6,313 nt of DNA from an uncultured Collinsella sp. (GTDB lineage Bacteria; Actinomycetota; Coriobacteriia; Coriobacteriales; Coriobacteriaceae): assembly GCA_902494135.1 (NCBI GenBank), contig CABUSE010000080.1:1-6313 (forward strand), given 5' to 3'. A program made the position numbers and the translations under genes. Below are positions 1-5,984 of the stretch, piece after piece; position 1 is the stretch's first letter; each line of letters starts with the position of its first letter. The notes under the pieces were generated by a model, which had not been told where the DNA came from, searched no databases, and saw only the letters and a program-made list of their open reading frames with translations.

Positions 1-702
1 AACAACGAGCACGTGCTGCAAAACCAGTTCTTGCTCGACGCCACCTTCCGCGGCGACTATGCGCCCGACACCCTCGAGTGCGCCAACCGCCTGGCTGCCG
101 TCTCGGGCGGCACCATCGAGATCCTAGACGAGGATCTGGAAATCATGCGCGAGGCCGCGCTCTACAACGACTACCTGGGCGTTAACAACTACCAGTGCCG
201 CTTCTTGAAGGCTTACGACGGCGAGAACGACCTGCACCACAACGGTACGGGCGAGAAGGGCACTGGCCGCTGGCGCGTTAAGGGTATTGGCGAGCATGTG
301 AACAAGCCTGGCATCCCCACCACCGACTGGGACTGGATCATCTATCCCGAGGGCCTGTTCGATCTGCTCGTCTACATTAAGCAGCGCTACCCCAACTACA
401 AGCAGATTTTCATCACCGAGAACGGCATGGGCTACAAGGACCCCTACAAGGACGGTTTTGTGGACGACCAGCCGCGCATCGACTACATCGAGCAGCACCT
501 GCGTTGGCTGCTCAAGGCCATGGAGGTGGGCGTCAACGTGGGCGGCTACTTCCTGTGGAGCCTGCAGGATCAGTTCTCCTGGACCAATGGCTACAACAAG
601 CGTTACGGCTTCTTTTACGTTGACTTTGAAACCCAGAAGCGCACGCCCAAGGCAAGCGCCTACTGGTACAAGCACGTGGCGCAGACCCGTCGTCTGGACT
701 AG
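1..702 (+). CDS. lacG: 6-phospho-beta-galactosidase (GH1), C-terminal half, 5'-truncated by window edge
   Basis: This is the C-terminal 233 residues of a GH1 6-phospho-beta-galactosidase, which cleaves lactose 6-phosphate in the cytoplasm to glucose and galactose 6-phosphate. The frame is open from base 1, so the gene starts outside the window; the family is usually about 470 residues, so roughly half is missing, including the acid/base Glu. Visible hallmarks are the nucleophile motif ITENG (Glu codon 418-420), the TTDWDW-IYPEGL block, and the phosphate-pocket segment SWTNGYNKRYG near the C-terminus. In the family its Ser, Lys and Tyr bind the 6-phosphate, and the Trp after Ser is typical of galactosidases rather than 6-phospho-beta-glucosidases. 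It ends with TAG followed by a strong terminator. It is a clear but diverged paralogue of the complete lacG in this window, so it is not a recent duplicate. A related aryl 6-phospho-beta-galactoside could be the real substrate. Confidence 0.93.
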   Translation, partial: NNEHVLQNQFLLDATFRGDYAPDTLECANRLAAVSGGTIEILDEDLEIMREAALYNDYLGVNNYQCRFLKAYDGENDLHHNGTGEKGTGRWRVKGIGEHVNKPGIPTTDWDWIIYPEGLFDLLVYIKQRYPNYKQIFITENGMGYKDPYKDGFVDDQPRIDYIEQHLRWLLKAMEVGVNVGGYFLWSLQDQFSWTNGYNKRYGFFYVDFETQKRTPKASAYWYKHVAQTRRLD

Positions 703-748
703 TGGCTGGCGGGGTTGCCCGCTCACACAACCTGTCCCCATTTCTCAG

Positions 749-797
749 CCGGGGGCGGCACGTCACACGGCGCGCCGCCCCCGGTCTTTTTGTTTTT
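749..797 (+). terminator. Intrinsic terminator of the upstream lacG
   Basis: A perfect 11-bp GC-rich stem (CCGGGGGCGGC at 749-759 with GCCGCCCCCGG at 774-784) and a 14-base loop are followed by a T-rich tract at 785-797. It lies 46 bases after the lacG stop. The reverse strand has no T tract beyond the stem, so it should work only for + strand transcription. Confidence 0.93.
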
Positions 798-813
798 GAG
801 CTGGTCGGGAGCC

Positions 814-967
814 GTTTGTCTCGATCTGTAACATCTAGCCGAGTTTTTTGGTCCTAGCTGTTACAGATTGAGACGAACAGGATTGCTCTTTCCGAAGAAT
901 CTAAATCTGTAACACGTAGCCCGCTTTTGACCGTCTACCTGTTACAAATCGAGACAAACGGAGTAGG
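814..967. repeat. Two-hairpin intergenic repeat, copy A
   Basis: Two tandem hairpin units have identical geometry: 20-base arm, 25-base loop, 20-base arm. Unit 1 has arms at 814-833 (GTTTGTCTCGATCTGTAACA) and 859-878 (TGTTACAGATTGAGACGAAC), which pair over all 20 positions if two G-U pairs are allowed. Unit 2 spans 895-959; its inner arm ATCTGTAACA (905-914) pairs with TGTTACAAAT (940-949) with one mismatch, and the outer part is weaker. A 16-base spacer separates the units. Unit 1's loop contains a CTAG/CTAG inner pairing and unit 2's a GTAG/CTAC pairing. The same element recurs at 5823-5974. It ends 2 bases from the stop codon of the - strand regulator. No T tract follows either hairpin on either strand. 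It may be a dispersed REP-like element, a transcript-end stabiliser or a non-canonical terminator; the sequence does not decide. Confidence 0.9.
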
Positions 968-969
968 AC

Positions 970-1998
970 CTAACCCCGTATGTCCCTAACAGTCGAGCGT
1001 TCGACCAGCGTACTCGGCACATGAATCGCCTCGATAGACGAGCTCTCTCCAATCGCCGCCTCAAACGCAAGCTTACCGACACCGCGCAAATCAAATCGCA
1101 GCGTCGTCAGCCGATTGTGAGGAACAAGTCCCTCGAGTGCGTCGTCGATACCAACCACGCTCACGTCGTCGGGCACGGACAGGCCCGCGTTCTCGAGCGC
1201 GGCGATAACGCCCAGCGCCATCTGGTCATTTGCCGCAAGCACGGCAGTCGGCGCCTGCGACCCGCCGGCAAGCACCTCGGCCGCAATCCGCTCGCCCATG
1301 GCGTACCCACTGTCCGCACTCCAATCGCCACGCAGCATCGGAGCGGCATCGACATGAGCACGACCCAGCGTATCGCGCCAACCGGCCTCACGAAAACGCG
1401 AGGAAATCGAGTTTTCCGGACCCGCCACAAACCGCATATTCGAGTGACCATGTTCCAGCAGATAATTGGTCAACAGCTCGCACGAACCATACTGGTCGGA
1501 GTCGATCGTCGTGCAGCGCGGATGCGCATACATGGACAGGATGACCGTTCGCACTCCCGGCTGGGGAACAAACTCCTCAAAATCGGGAGCCATGCGGTTC
1601 ATGTTGAGAATCATGCCGTCGACGGGTCGCTCGACCATGCGGCGCGAGGCATCGGCAAGTGTATAGGGCTTGTCGCCGCCCATCTCGATCATAGTGACGG
1701 CAAAATCGTGCTCGCGCGCCGCTTGCATGATACCCTCGAGCGTCGCCAGGTTACCGACACGTGTGATGTTGTACATGCACAGGCCAATAGAACGATACGA
1801 CCCGCCGCGCAACGCCGCTCCAGCAAAATTGGGACGAAAGCCCAGCTCTTCCATGGCGGCCAGCACACGCTTGCGCGTCTTTTCCGTCACGTTGGGCATA
1901 CCGTTGACCACGCGAGACACAGTCTGGCGGCTCACGCCAGCGAGCGCCGCAACCTCTGCCGCGCTCGCCGAATGACCATTCCTTGTCTGCTGAGCCAT
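970..1998 (-). CDS. LacI/GalR-family transcriptional regulator
   Basis: This is a full-length LacI-family repressor of 342 residues from the chosen start. The N-terminal helix-turn-helix is at about residues 15-34 (AEVAALAGVSRQTVSRVVNG), with a hinge RPNFAGAALR near 55-64, then the periplasmic-binding-protein-like effector domain with the family's AVLAANDQMALG and VPDDVSVVGIDD blocks in its C-terminal part. It is transcribed divergently from the complete lacG and so is the likely local regulator of lacG-lacE; the effector is unknown, with galactose 6-phosphate or lactose 6-phosphate plausible. Start choice: ATG at 1996-1998 gives a normal-length lead before the helix-turn-helix. An in-frame ATG at 2053-2055 would add 19 residues and has no visible ribosome site. 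An in-frame GTG at 2005-2007 is also possible, with a weak AGG upstream. No standard terminator follows the stop; the two-hairpin repeat begins 2 bases beyond it. Confidence 0.93.
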   Translation of the reverse strand: MAQQTRNGHSASAAEVAALAGVSRQTVSRVVNGMPNVTEKTRKRVLAAMEELGFRPNFAGAALRGGSYRSIGLCMYNITRVGNLATLEGIMQAAREHDFAVTMIEMGGDKPYTLADASRRMVERPVDGMILNMNRMAPDFEEFVPQPGVRTVILSMYAHPRCTTIDSDQYGSCELLTNYLLEHGHSNMRFVAGPENSISSRFREAGWRDTLGRAHVDAAPMLRGDWSADSGYAMGERIAAEVLAGGSQAPTAVLAANDQMALGVIAALENAGLSVPDDVSVVGIDDALEGLVPHNRLTTLRFDLRGVGKLAFEAAIGESSSIEAIHVPSTLVERSTVRDIRG

Positions 1999-2058
1999 GC
2001 CTTCCACGCTAACCTGCTTCCCAACTATTCCCCGCGCCCATGGCGCATCGTACATACA

Positions 2059-2074
2059 TTGATAACGTGCTCAT
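2059..2074. promoter_or_regulatory. Operator-like motif O1 near the regulator's transcription start
   Basis: TTGATAACGTGCTCAT is one of three copies of WTGWTMACGTGCTCAT in this intergenic region. It is an imperfect dyad around a central CG, as is usual for LacI-family sites, and the half GTGCTCAT is identical in all three copies. It sits a few bases downstream of the start predicted from the regulator's promoter, which suggests autorepression. Binding by the neighbouring regulator is inferred. Confidence 0.65.
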
Positions 2075-2085
2075 GATACCCGAGC

Positions 2086-2115
2086 CATATACCACAACAT
2101 GAAAACTTCTGTCAA
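2086..2115 (-). promoter_or_regulatory. Promoter of the LacI-family regulator
   Basis: Reading the - strand, a perfect -35 hexamer TTGACA (2110-2115) is followed after 18 bases by TATATG (2086-2091) preceded by TGG, an extended -10 pattern. Transcription would start near 2079, just upstream of motif O1, leaving about 80 bases of leader to the chosen start codon. Confidence 0.65.
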
Positions 2116-2152
2116 TCAAAACCGCTTACCGAACAAATACAACCGTTCGCGG

Positions 2153-2180
2153 CTGTTTGAAGTTGTTTTGTTTCTATACA
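2153..2180 (+). promoter_or_regulatory. Candidate promoter of lacG-lacE (weak)
   Basis: TATACA (2175-2180) is a fair -10, but the -35 at the right distance (CTGTTT, 2153-2158, 16-base spacer) is poor. It is favoured because its predicted start near 2187 would place motif O2 at about +5 to +20, mirroring motif O1 at the regulator promoter. A competing -35 is TTGTCA at 2206-2211, between O2 and O3, but no good -10 sits at the correct spacing from it. Confidence 0.3.
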
Positions 2181-2190
2181 TCCCAGCCGG

Positions 2191-2206
2191 ATGTTAACGT
2201 GCTCAT
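2191..2206. promoter_or_regulatory. Operator-like motif O2 upstream of lacG
   Basis: ATGTTAACGTGCTCAT is the second copy of the shared motif and lies on the lacG side of the divergent region. It shares AACGTGCTCAT exactly with O1. Its centre is 132 bases from the centre of O1 and 22 bases from that of O3, so O2 and O3 fall on nearly the same face of the helix. Confidence 0.7.
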
Positions 2207-2212
2207 TGTCAA

Positions 2213-2228
2213 ATGTTCACGTGCTCAT
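2213..2228. promoter_or_regulatory. Operator-like motif O3 upstream of lacG
   Basis: ATGTTCACGTGCTCAT is the third copy and the most symmetric: ATG..CAC pairs with GTG..CAT, leaving only two mismatched positions per half. It is 22 bases downstream of O2 in the same orientation. Confidence 0.7.
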
Positions 2229-2342
2229 TTTGGTTCTAATCATTTTAAGATAGTGTTTATCGGGCTTTTTCACCGCTGAACGCTAACCAGGGAGCCTCCT
2301 GAGCGCAAACGCACAATATCGAACAGCGAGACGAGAGGGTGT
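2229..2342 (+). other. lacG 5' leader with ribosome binding site
   Basis: This stretch between motif O3 and the first possible lacG start is the likely untranslated leader. I see no convincing terminator/antiterminator pair of the BglG/LicT type and no riboswitch. The ribosome site is GAGAGGG at 2333-2339. It is 3 bases from the ATG at 2343 but 9 bases from the in-frame ATG at 2349, which favours the second start. Confidence 0.5.
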
Positions 2343-2348
2343 ATGCAT

Positions 2349-3791
2349 ATGTCTTTGCTAAACCGCGTACAGCAGCTGCCGAAGGGCTTTGTTTGGGGCG
2401 CCGCAACCGCCGCGTACCAAACGGAAGGTTCCACGAAGGTGGCAGGCAAGGGTAAGACCATGTGGGACGATTACCTTGTCGCCCAGGGTCGCTTTTTGCC
2501 CGACCCGGCCAGTGATTTCTACAACCGCTACGAGGAGGATATCCGCCTTTCTGCCGAGCATGGACTCAACGCCATCCGTGTGTCCATCGCCTGGACCCGC
2601 ATCTTCCCCAACGGCGACGATGCCGAGCCCCTCGCCGAGGGCGTTAAGCACTACCACGAGCTGTTCGCCTGCTGCAAAAAGTATGGCGTCGAGCCCTATG
2701 TGTCCCTGCATCACTTTGACTCCCCCGCCGCCCTGTTCAACCAGGGCGACTGGCTCAACCGCAAGACCGTCGACGCCTATGTGCGCTATGCCGAGTTCTG
2801 CTTCCGCGAGTTCCGCGAGGTCAAGAATTGGTTCACCATCAACGAGCTCATCAGCCTCTCGCACTCCCAATACATCCAAGGCAACTTCCCGCCCAACCAT
2901 CACTTTGATGTGACGAGCGGCATCCAGAGCCAGCACAACGAGCTCGTTGCCCACGCCCGCGCCGTCAACCTGTATAAGGATCTTGACGAGACCGAGCACC
3001 TGGGCGGACGCATTGGCATGGTCAACGTCCTGACGCCGGCATATCCTGCCACAGACTCGCCCGCCGACCAGCACGCCGCCGACCTGTACAACGCCTTCTA
3101 CACCGACTTCATCATGGACGGCGCCTTCCTGGGTCACTACTCCGCGCGCACCCTCTCACTCATCAACGAGATTCTGCGTGCCAACAACGCCACGCTTACG
3201 GTTGAGGACAGCGACATGGAGGAGCTCGCCAAGGCGGCGCCCCGCAACGATATGTTCGGCCTCAACTACTATCAGTCGGCGTTTATCGCCGCCTACGATG
3301 GCGAGTCCACCAACAGCTTTAACGGCACCGGAGACAAGGGCACCTCGTGCTTTAAGTTTAAGGGCGTCGGGCAGCAGGTCGATATGCCGGGTATCCCCAC
3401 CACCGACTGGGATTGGCTCATCTACCCGCAAGGCCTCTACGACACGCTCAAGCACATCAGCGCCACCTATCCCAACCTCCCCGTCATCTATATCACCGAA
3501 AACGGCCTGGGCCACAAGGACCCCGAGCCCGACGCAAACGGCATCGTCGCCGATCCCGAGCGCATCGACTTTGTCGACCAGCACATGGAGAAGGTGCTCC
3601 AGGCGCGTGCCGAGGGCGTCGACGTCCAGGGCTACTTTATCTGGAGCCTGCAGGACCAGTTCTCGTGGGCCAATGGCTATAACAAGCGCTACGGCCTGTT
3701 CTACATCGACTTCGACACGCAAAAACGCTACATCAAGCAGTCGGCACTCTGGTACAAGGAGCTCGCCGACACTATGGCGGACGCGCAGTAG
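2349..3791 (+). CDS. lacG: 6-phospho-beta-galactosidase (GH1)
   Basis: This is a complete GH1 enzyme of 480 residues (482 if it starts at ATG 2343), close to the roughly 470 of characterised LacG proteins. It hydrolyses phosphorylated lactose delivered by the PTS to glucose and galactose 6-phosphate in the cytoplasm. The N-terminal LPKGFVWGAATAAYQTEG block is typical of GH1. The acid/base is Glu166 in FTINEL (codon 2844-2846) and the nucleophile is Glu384 in YITENG (codon 3498-3500). The SWANGYNKRYG segment gives Ser439, Trp440, Lys446 and Tyr448, matching the 6-phosphate pocket; the Trp favours a galactosidase over a 6-phospho-beta-glucosidase. There is no signal peptide. The ATG at 2349 is preferred because of ribosome-site spacing. 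It is divergent from the LacI-family gene, lies upstream of lacE, and is probably repressed through motifs O2 and O3. Confidence 0.95.
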   Translation: MSLLNRVQQLPKGFVWGAATAAYQTEGSTKVAGKGKTMWDDYLVAQGRFLPDPASDFYNRYEEDIRLSAEHGLNAIRVSIAWTRIFPNGDDAEPLAEGVKHYHELFACCKKYGVEPYVSLHHFDSPAALFNQGDWLNRKTVDAYVRYAEFCFREFREVKNWFTINELISLSHSQYIQGNFPPNHHFDVTSGIQSQHNELVAHARAVNLYKDLDETEHLGGRIGMVNVLTPAYPATDSPADQHAADLYNAFYTDFIMDGAFLGHYSARTLSLINEILRANNATLTVEDSDMEELAKAAPRNDMFGLNYYQSAFIAAYDGESTNSFNGTGDKGTSCFKFKGVGQQVDMPGIPTTDWDWLIYPQGLYDTLKHISATYPNLPVIYITENGLGHKDPEPDANGIVADPERIDFVDQHMEKVLQARAEGVDVQGYFIWSLQDQFSWANGYNKRYGLFYIDFDTQKRYIKQSALWYKELADTMADAQ

Positions 3792-3966
3792 CGCATCGCC
3801 TCGCTTTCCCCCGAGGGGGAGCGGCCCCATGCGATACAAACCCAGCCGCTCCCCTCTCTCCCCCTGGGACCGACCCCGCCTGCACCCGGGCTTTTAGCAA
3901 GCGGGAGACCATATAGGTTTTCAACGTCCATGCCATTAAGATTTCATGCAAAGAGGAGCGTGAACT
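3792..3966 (+). other. GC-rich structured spacer between lacG and lacE
   Basis: This 175-base gap holds no gene. One hairpin uses CGC-TT-TCCCC (3802-3811) with GGGGAGCG (3816-3823), with a TT bulge and a four-base loop. A second, mutually exclusive stem is perfect over 10 bp: GGGGAGCGGC (3816-3825) with GCCGCTCCCC (3845-3854). A smaller bulged hairpin pairs CCCG (3885-3888) plus CTT (3891-3893) with AAG (3899-3901) plus CGGG (3902-3905). None is followed by a T tract, so a standard terminator is unlikely and lacE can be co-transcribed with lacG. The 3841-3887 stretch is C-rich, as Rho loading sites can be. I see no convincing separate lacE promoter. Confidence 0.55.
3952..3958 (+). promoter_or_regulatory. 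Ribosome binding site of lacE
   Basis: AGAGGAG lies 8 bases before the ATG at 3967. It is a strong site that fixes the lacE start. Confidence 0.85.
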
Positions 3967-5727
3967 ATGGAATCGATCGTTAAGTTCTTGGAGAAAGGTC
4001 AGCCGTACTTCGACAAGGTCTCTAAGAACATCTACCTTCAGGCCATTAAAGACGGCTTTTTGGCAGCAATGCCCATCATCCTGTCTTCTTCTGTCTTCCT
4101 GCTTATTTCGACCCTGCCGGGCGTTGTCGCCACGGTCGGCGGCTTTACGCTGCCCGACTGGTGGAACGTCGACGTCGTGAACTTCTGCAACAAGGTTTAC
4201 AACTTCACGATGGGCGTCGTGGGCATCATGGTCGCCGGCACCACCGCAAGCGCGCTGACCGGCTCCAAGAACCGCCGCATGCCTGCCGGCAAGGCCATCA
4301 ACGCCACGAGCACCATGGTCGCCGCCATGTGCGCTATGCTCATCTTGGCCGTTACCCAGACGAGTGCCAAGATCGACGGCGCCGATGTCTCGGTGTTCTT
4401 TACCGACAACATGGGCACCAAGGGCCTGCTGAGCTCCTTTGTCGCCGCATTTGCCACGGTCAACATCTATGCCTTCTGCATTAAGCGAGACATCACCATC
4501 AAGCTGCCCAAAGAAGTCCCCGGCGCCATCGCCCAGAACTTCCGCGACATCTTCGCCTTCAGCTTCTCCATCCTGTTTGTCGCCGTCATCGACGTTATCT
4601 GCCGCACCTGCTTGGCCGTCCCGTTTGCCAACGTTATCTCCACGCTGGTGAGCCCGCTGTTCGCCGCTGCCGATTCCTACGCCGGCCTCGCCCTCATCTG
4701 GTTCATGATCCCGCTGTTCTGGTTCATGGGCATCCACGGCCCCTCGGTCGTTAAGCCTGCCCTCAACGCCGCGCTGTTTGGCAACATCACCACCAACCTC
4801 GCCACGCTGCAGGCCGGCGGTCACCCCGCCCTCGCCCTGACCGAAAACTTCGGTAACTACATCGGCGAACTCGGCGGCACCGGCGCCACGTTCATTGTCC
4901 CGATCATCTTCCTGCTCTTTATGCGCTCCAAGCAGCTCAAGGCCGTCGGCAAAGCCTCTGTCGTGCCCGTGATGTTCGCCGTCAACGAGCCGCTGCTGTT
5001 CGCCGCGCCCATCATCCTCAACCCGTACTTCCTGATCCCGTTCCTGTTTGCCCCCGTGGCCAACGTCCTCATTGGTAAGTTCTTCATCGACTTTTTGGGC
5101 ATGAACGGCTTTATCTATGCCATGCCGTGGGCACTCCCCGGACCGATCGGCACCTTCATCGACACCAACTTCCAGCCGATCTCTCTGGTCCTGGTTGTCG
5201 TCCTGCTGGTCGTTGACTTCTTGATCTACTACCCGTTCTGCAAGGCCTACGACAACGTCCTGTGCAAGCAGGAGGCCGAGACCCTGGCCGAAGAAGAGGC
5301 CGAGGAGACCAAGGCCGTCAAGACCGCTGCCGCCCCCGCCGTTGAGGCTCCTGTTGTCGAGACCGCTTCTGCCACTGAGGCCTCCGCAGCTCCGTCCGCC
5401 CTTAAGGGCAAGGATCTGAGGGTTCTGGTTCTGTGCGCTGGCGCCGGCACCTCTGCACTGCTCGCCAACGCGCTTAAGGAAGGCGCCGACGAGCTGGGCA
5501 TCGACATTACCGCCAACGCCGGTGCCTACGGCAGCCACTACGCCATCATGGACCAGTACAACGTCATCGTCCTGGCTCCGCAGGTTCGCACCTATTACAA
5601 CGAGATGAAGGCCGACACCGACCGCCTGGGCATCACGCTGCTGTCGCCCAAGGGCAAACAGTACATCGACCTCACTAAGGATCCCAAGGGTGCCGTCGCC
5701 TGGATCGAGGAAAACCTCGAGGCATAA
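3967..5727 (+). CDS. lacE: Lactose-specific PTS EIICB permease
   Basis: This 586-residue membrane transporter imports lactose and phosphorylates it on entry, feeding LacG. The EIIC domain covers about residues 1-430 with many hydrophobic segments; the N-terminus (FLEKGQPYFDKVSKNIYLQA) closely resembles characterised Gram-positive LacE. Conserved substrate-site motifs are GIHGPS (His257) and VNEPLLF (Glu341). An Ala/Glu/Val-rich linker spans roughly 436-480. The EIIB domain follows at about 483-586 with the phosphocysteine in VLVLCAGAGTS (Cys490) and the LacE-like DTDRLGI and GKQYIDLT blocks. The length matches the family (about 570). Phosphate must come from a lactose-type EIIA (LacF), which is not encoded in the window. 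The gene follows lacG, the reverse of the common lacF-lacE-lacG order. Cellobiose or another beta-galactoside cannot be excluded as substrate, but the LacG partner favours lactose. Confidence 0.95.
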   Translation: MESIVKFLEKGQPYFDKVSKNIYLQAIKDGFLAAMPIILSSSVFLLISTLPGVVATVGGFTLPDWWNVDVVNFCNKVYNFTMGVVGIMVAGTTASALTGSKNRRMPAGKAINATSTMVAAMCAMLILAVTQTSAKIDGADVSVFFTDNMGTKGLLSSFVAAFATVNIYAFCIKRDITIKLPKEVPGAIAQNFRDIFAFSFSILFVAVIDVICRTCLAVPFANVISTLVSPLFAAADSYAGLALIWFMIPLFWFMGIHGPSVVKPALNAALFGNITTNLATLQAGGHPALALTENFGNYIGELGGTGATFIVPIIFLLFMRSKQLKAVGKASVVPVMFAVNEPLLFAAPIILNPYFLIPFLFAPVANVLIGKFFIDFLGMNGFIYAMPWALPGPIGTFIDTNFQPISLVLVVVLLVVDFLIYYPFCKAYDNVLCKQEAETLAEEEAEETKAVKTAAAPAVEAPVVETASATEASAAPSALKGKDLRVLVLCAGAGTSALLANALKEGADELGIDITANAGAYGSHYAIMDQYNVIVLAPQVRTYYNEMKADTDRLGITLLSPKGKQYIDLTKDPKGAVAWIEENLEA

Positions 5728-5760
5728 GACGCTGACACCACCTGCCGCTTGCAGACAATA

Positions 5761-5803
5761 AATGGCCCGTGCATCGATGTGTGATGCGCGGGCCATTTTG
5801 TTT
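5761..5803 (+). terminator. Intrinsic terminator of lacE
   Basis: A 15-bp stem pairs AATGGCCCGTGCATC (5761-5775) with GATGCGCGGGCCATT (5783-5797), with one G-U pair and a 7-base loop, and runs into TTTTGTTT (5796-5803). On the reverse strand the stem is followed by ATTTATTG, so it may also stop transcription arriving from the right-hand regulator. Confidence 0.93.
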
Positions 5804-5822
5804 AGACCGCACCCGTCCTCCT

Positions 5823-5974
5823 GTTCATCTCAATCTGTAACATCTAGCCGAGTTTTTCGGTCCTAGCTGTTACAGATCGAGATGAACGCACAGGCCAAGC
5901 CGAAAATCTCAATCTGTAACATGTAGACCACTTTTGACCGTCTAGTTGTTACAGATCGAGACAAACGGAATAGG
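5823..5974. repeat. Two-hairpin intergenic repeat, copy B
   Basis: This is the second copy of the element at 814-967, in the same orientation. Unit 1 has arms at 5823-5842 (GTTCATCTCAATCTGTAACA) and 5868-5887 (TGTTACAGATCGAGATGAAC) with one mismatch; unit 2 spans 5902-5966. Loops are again 25 bases. By hand count, unit 1 matches its counterpart at 59 of 65 positions and unit 2 at 56 of 65, while the 14-base spacer between units is unrelated to the 16-base spacer of copy A. A short shared tail (ACGGARTAGG) follows unit 2. It ends 10 bases from the stop codon of the right-hand regulator, the same context as copy A. Confidence 0.9.
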
Positions 5975-5984
5975 CCGAGCACGT

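Noticed and set aside
7..19. GAGCACGTGCTGC resembles the operator motif
   Set aside because: It lies inside lacG coding sequence (Glu-His-Val-Leu codons), matches only the CACGTGCT core and is not near a promoter.
814..967. CRISPR-like array or tRNA-like structure in the repeat
   Set aside because: There are only two units per copy, each an inverted repeat; there are no regularly spaced direct repeats with unique spacers and no cloverleaf.
1021..2076. A 351-codon open frame antisense to the LacI-family regulator
   Set aside because: The product is Arg/His-rich with no domain, and the opposite strand encodes a textbook LacI-family protein. It is a GC-bias shadow.
2230..2342. Possible antiterminator (RAT) site and terminator in the lacG leader
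   Set aside because: BglG/LicT-type control is common in beta-glucoside PTS operons, but I found no convincing stem with a following T tract here, and the LacI-type motif already explains regulation.
3889..3917. A separate promoter just upstream of lacE (TATAGG at 3912-3917)
   Set aside because: No acceptable -35 hexamer sits at a suitable distance upstream.
3772..5796. A 674-codon open frame antisense to lacE
   Set aside because: It mirrors the codon bias of lacE, has a low-complexity Gly/Asp/Val/Glu-rich product with no recognisable domain, and overlaps the terminator. The + strand frame is an unmistakable EIICB.
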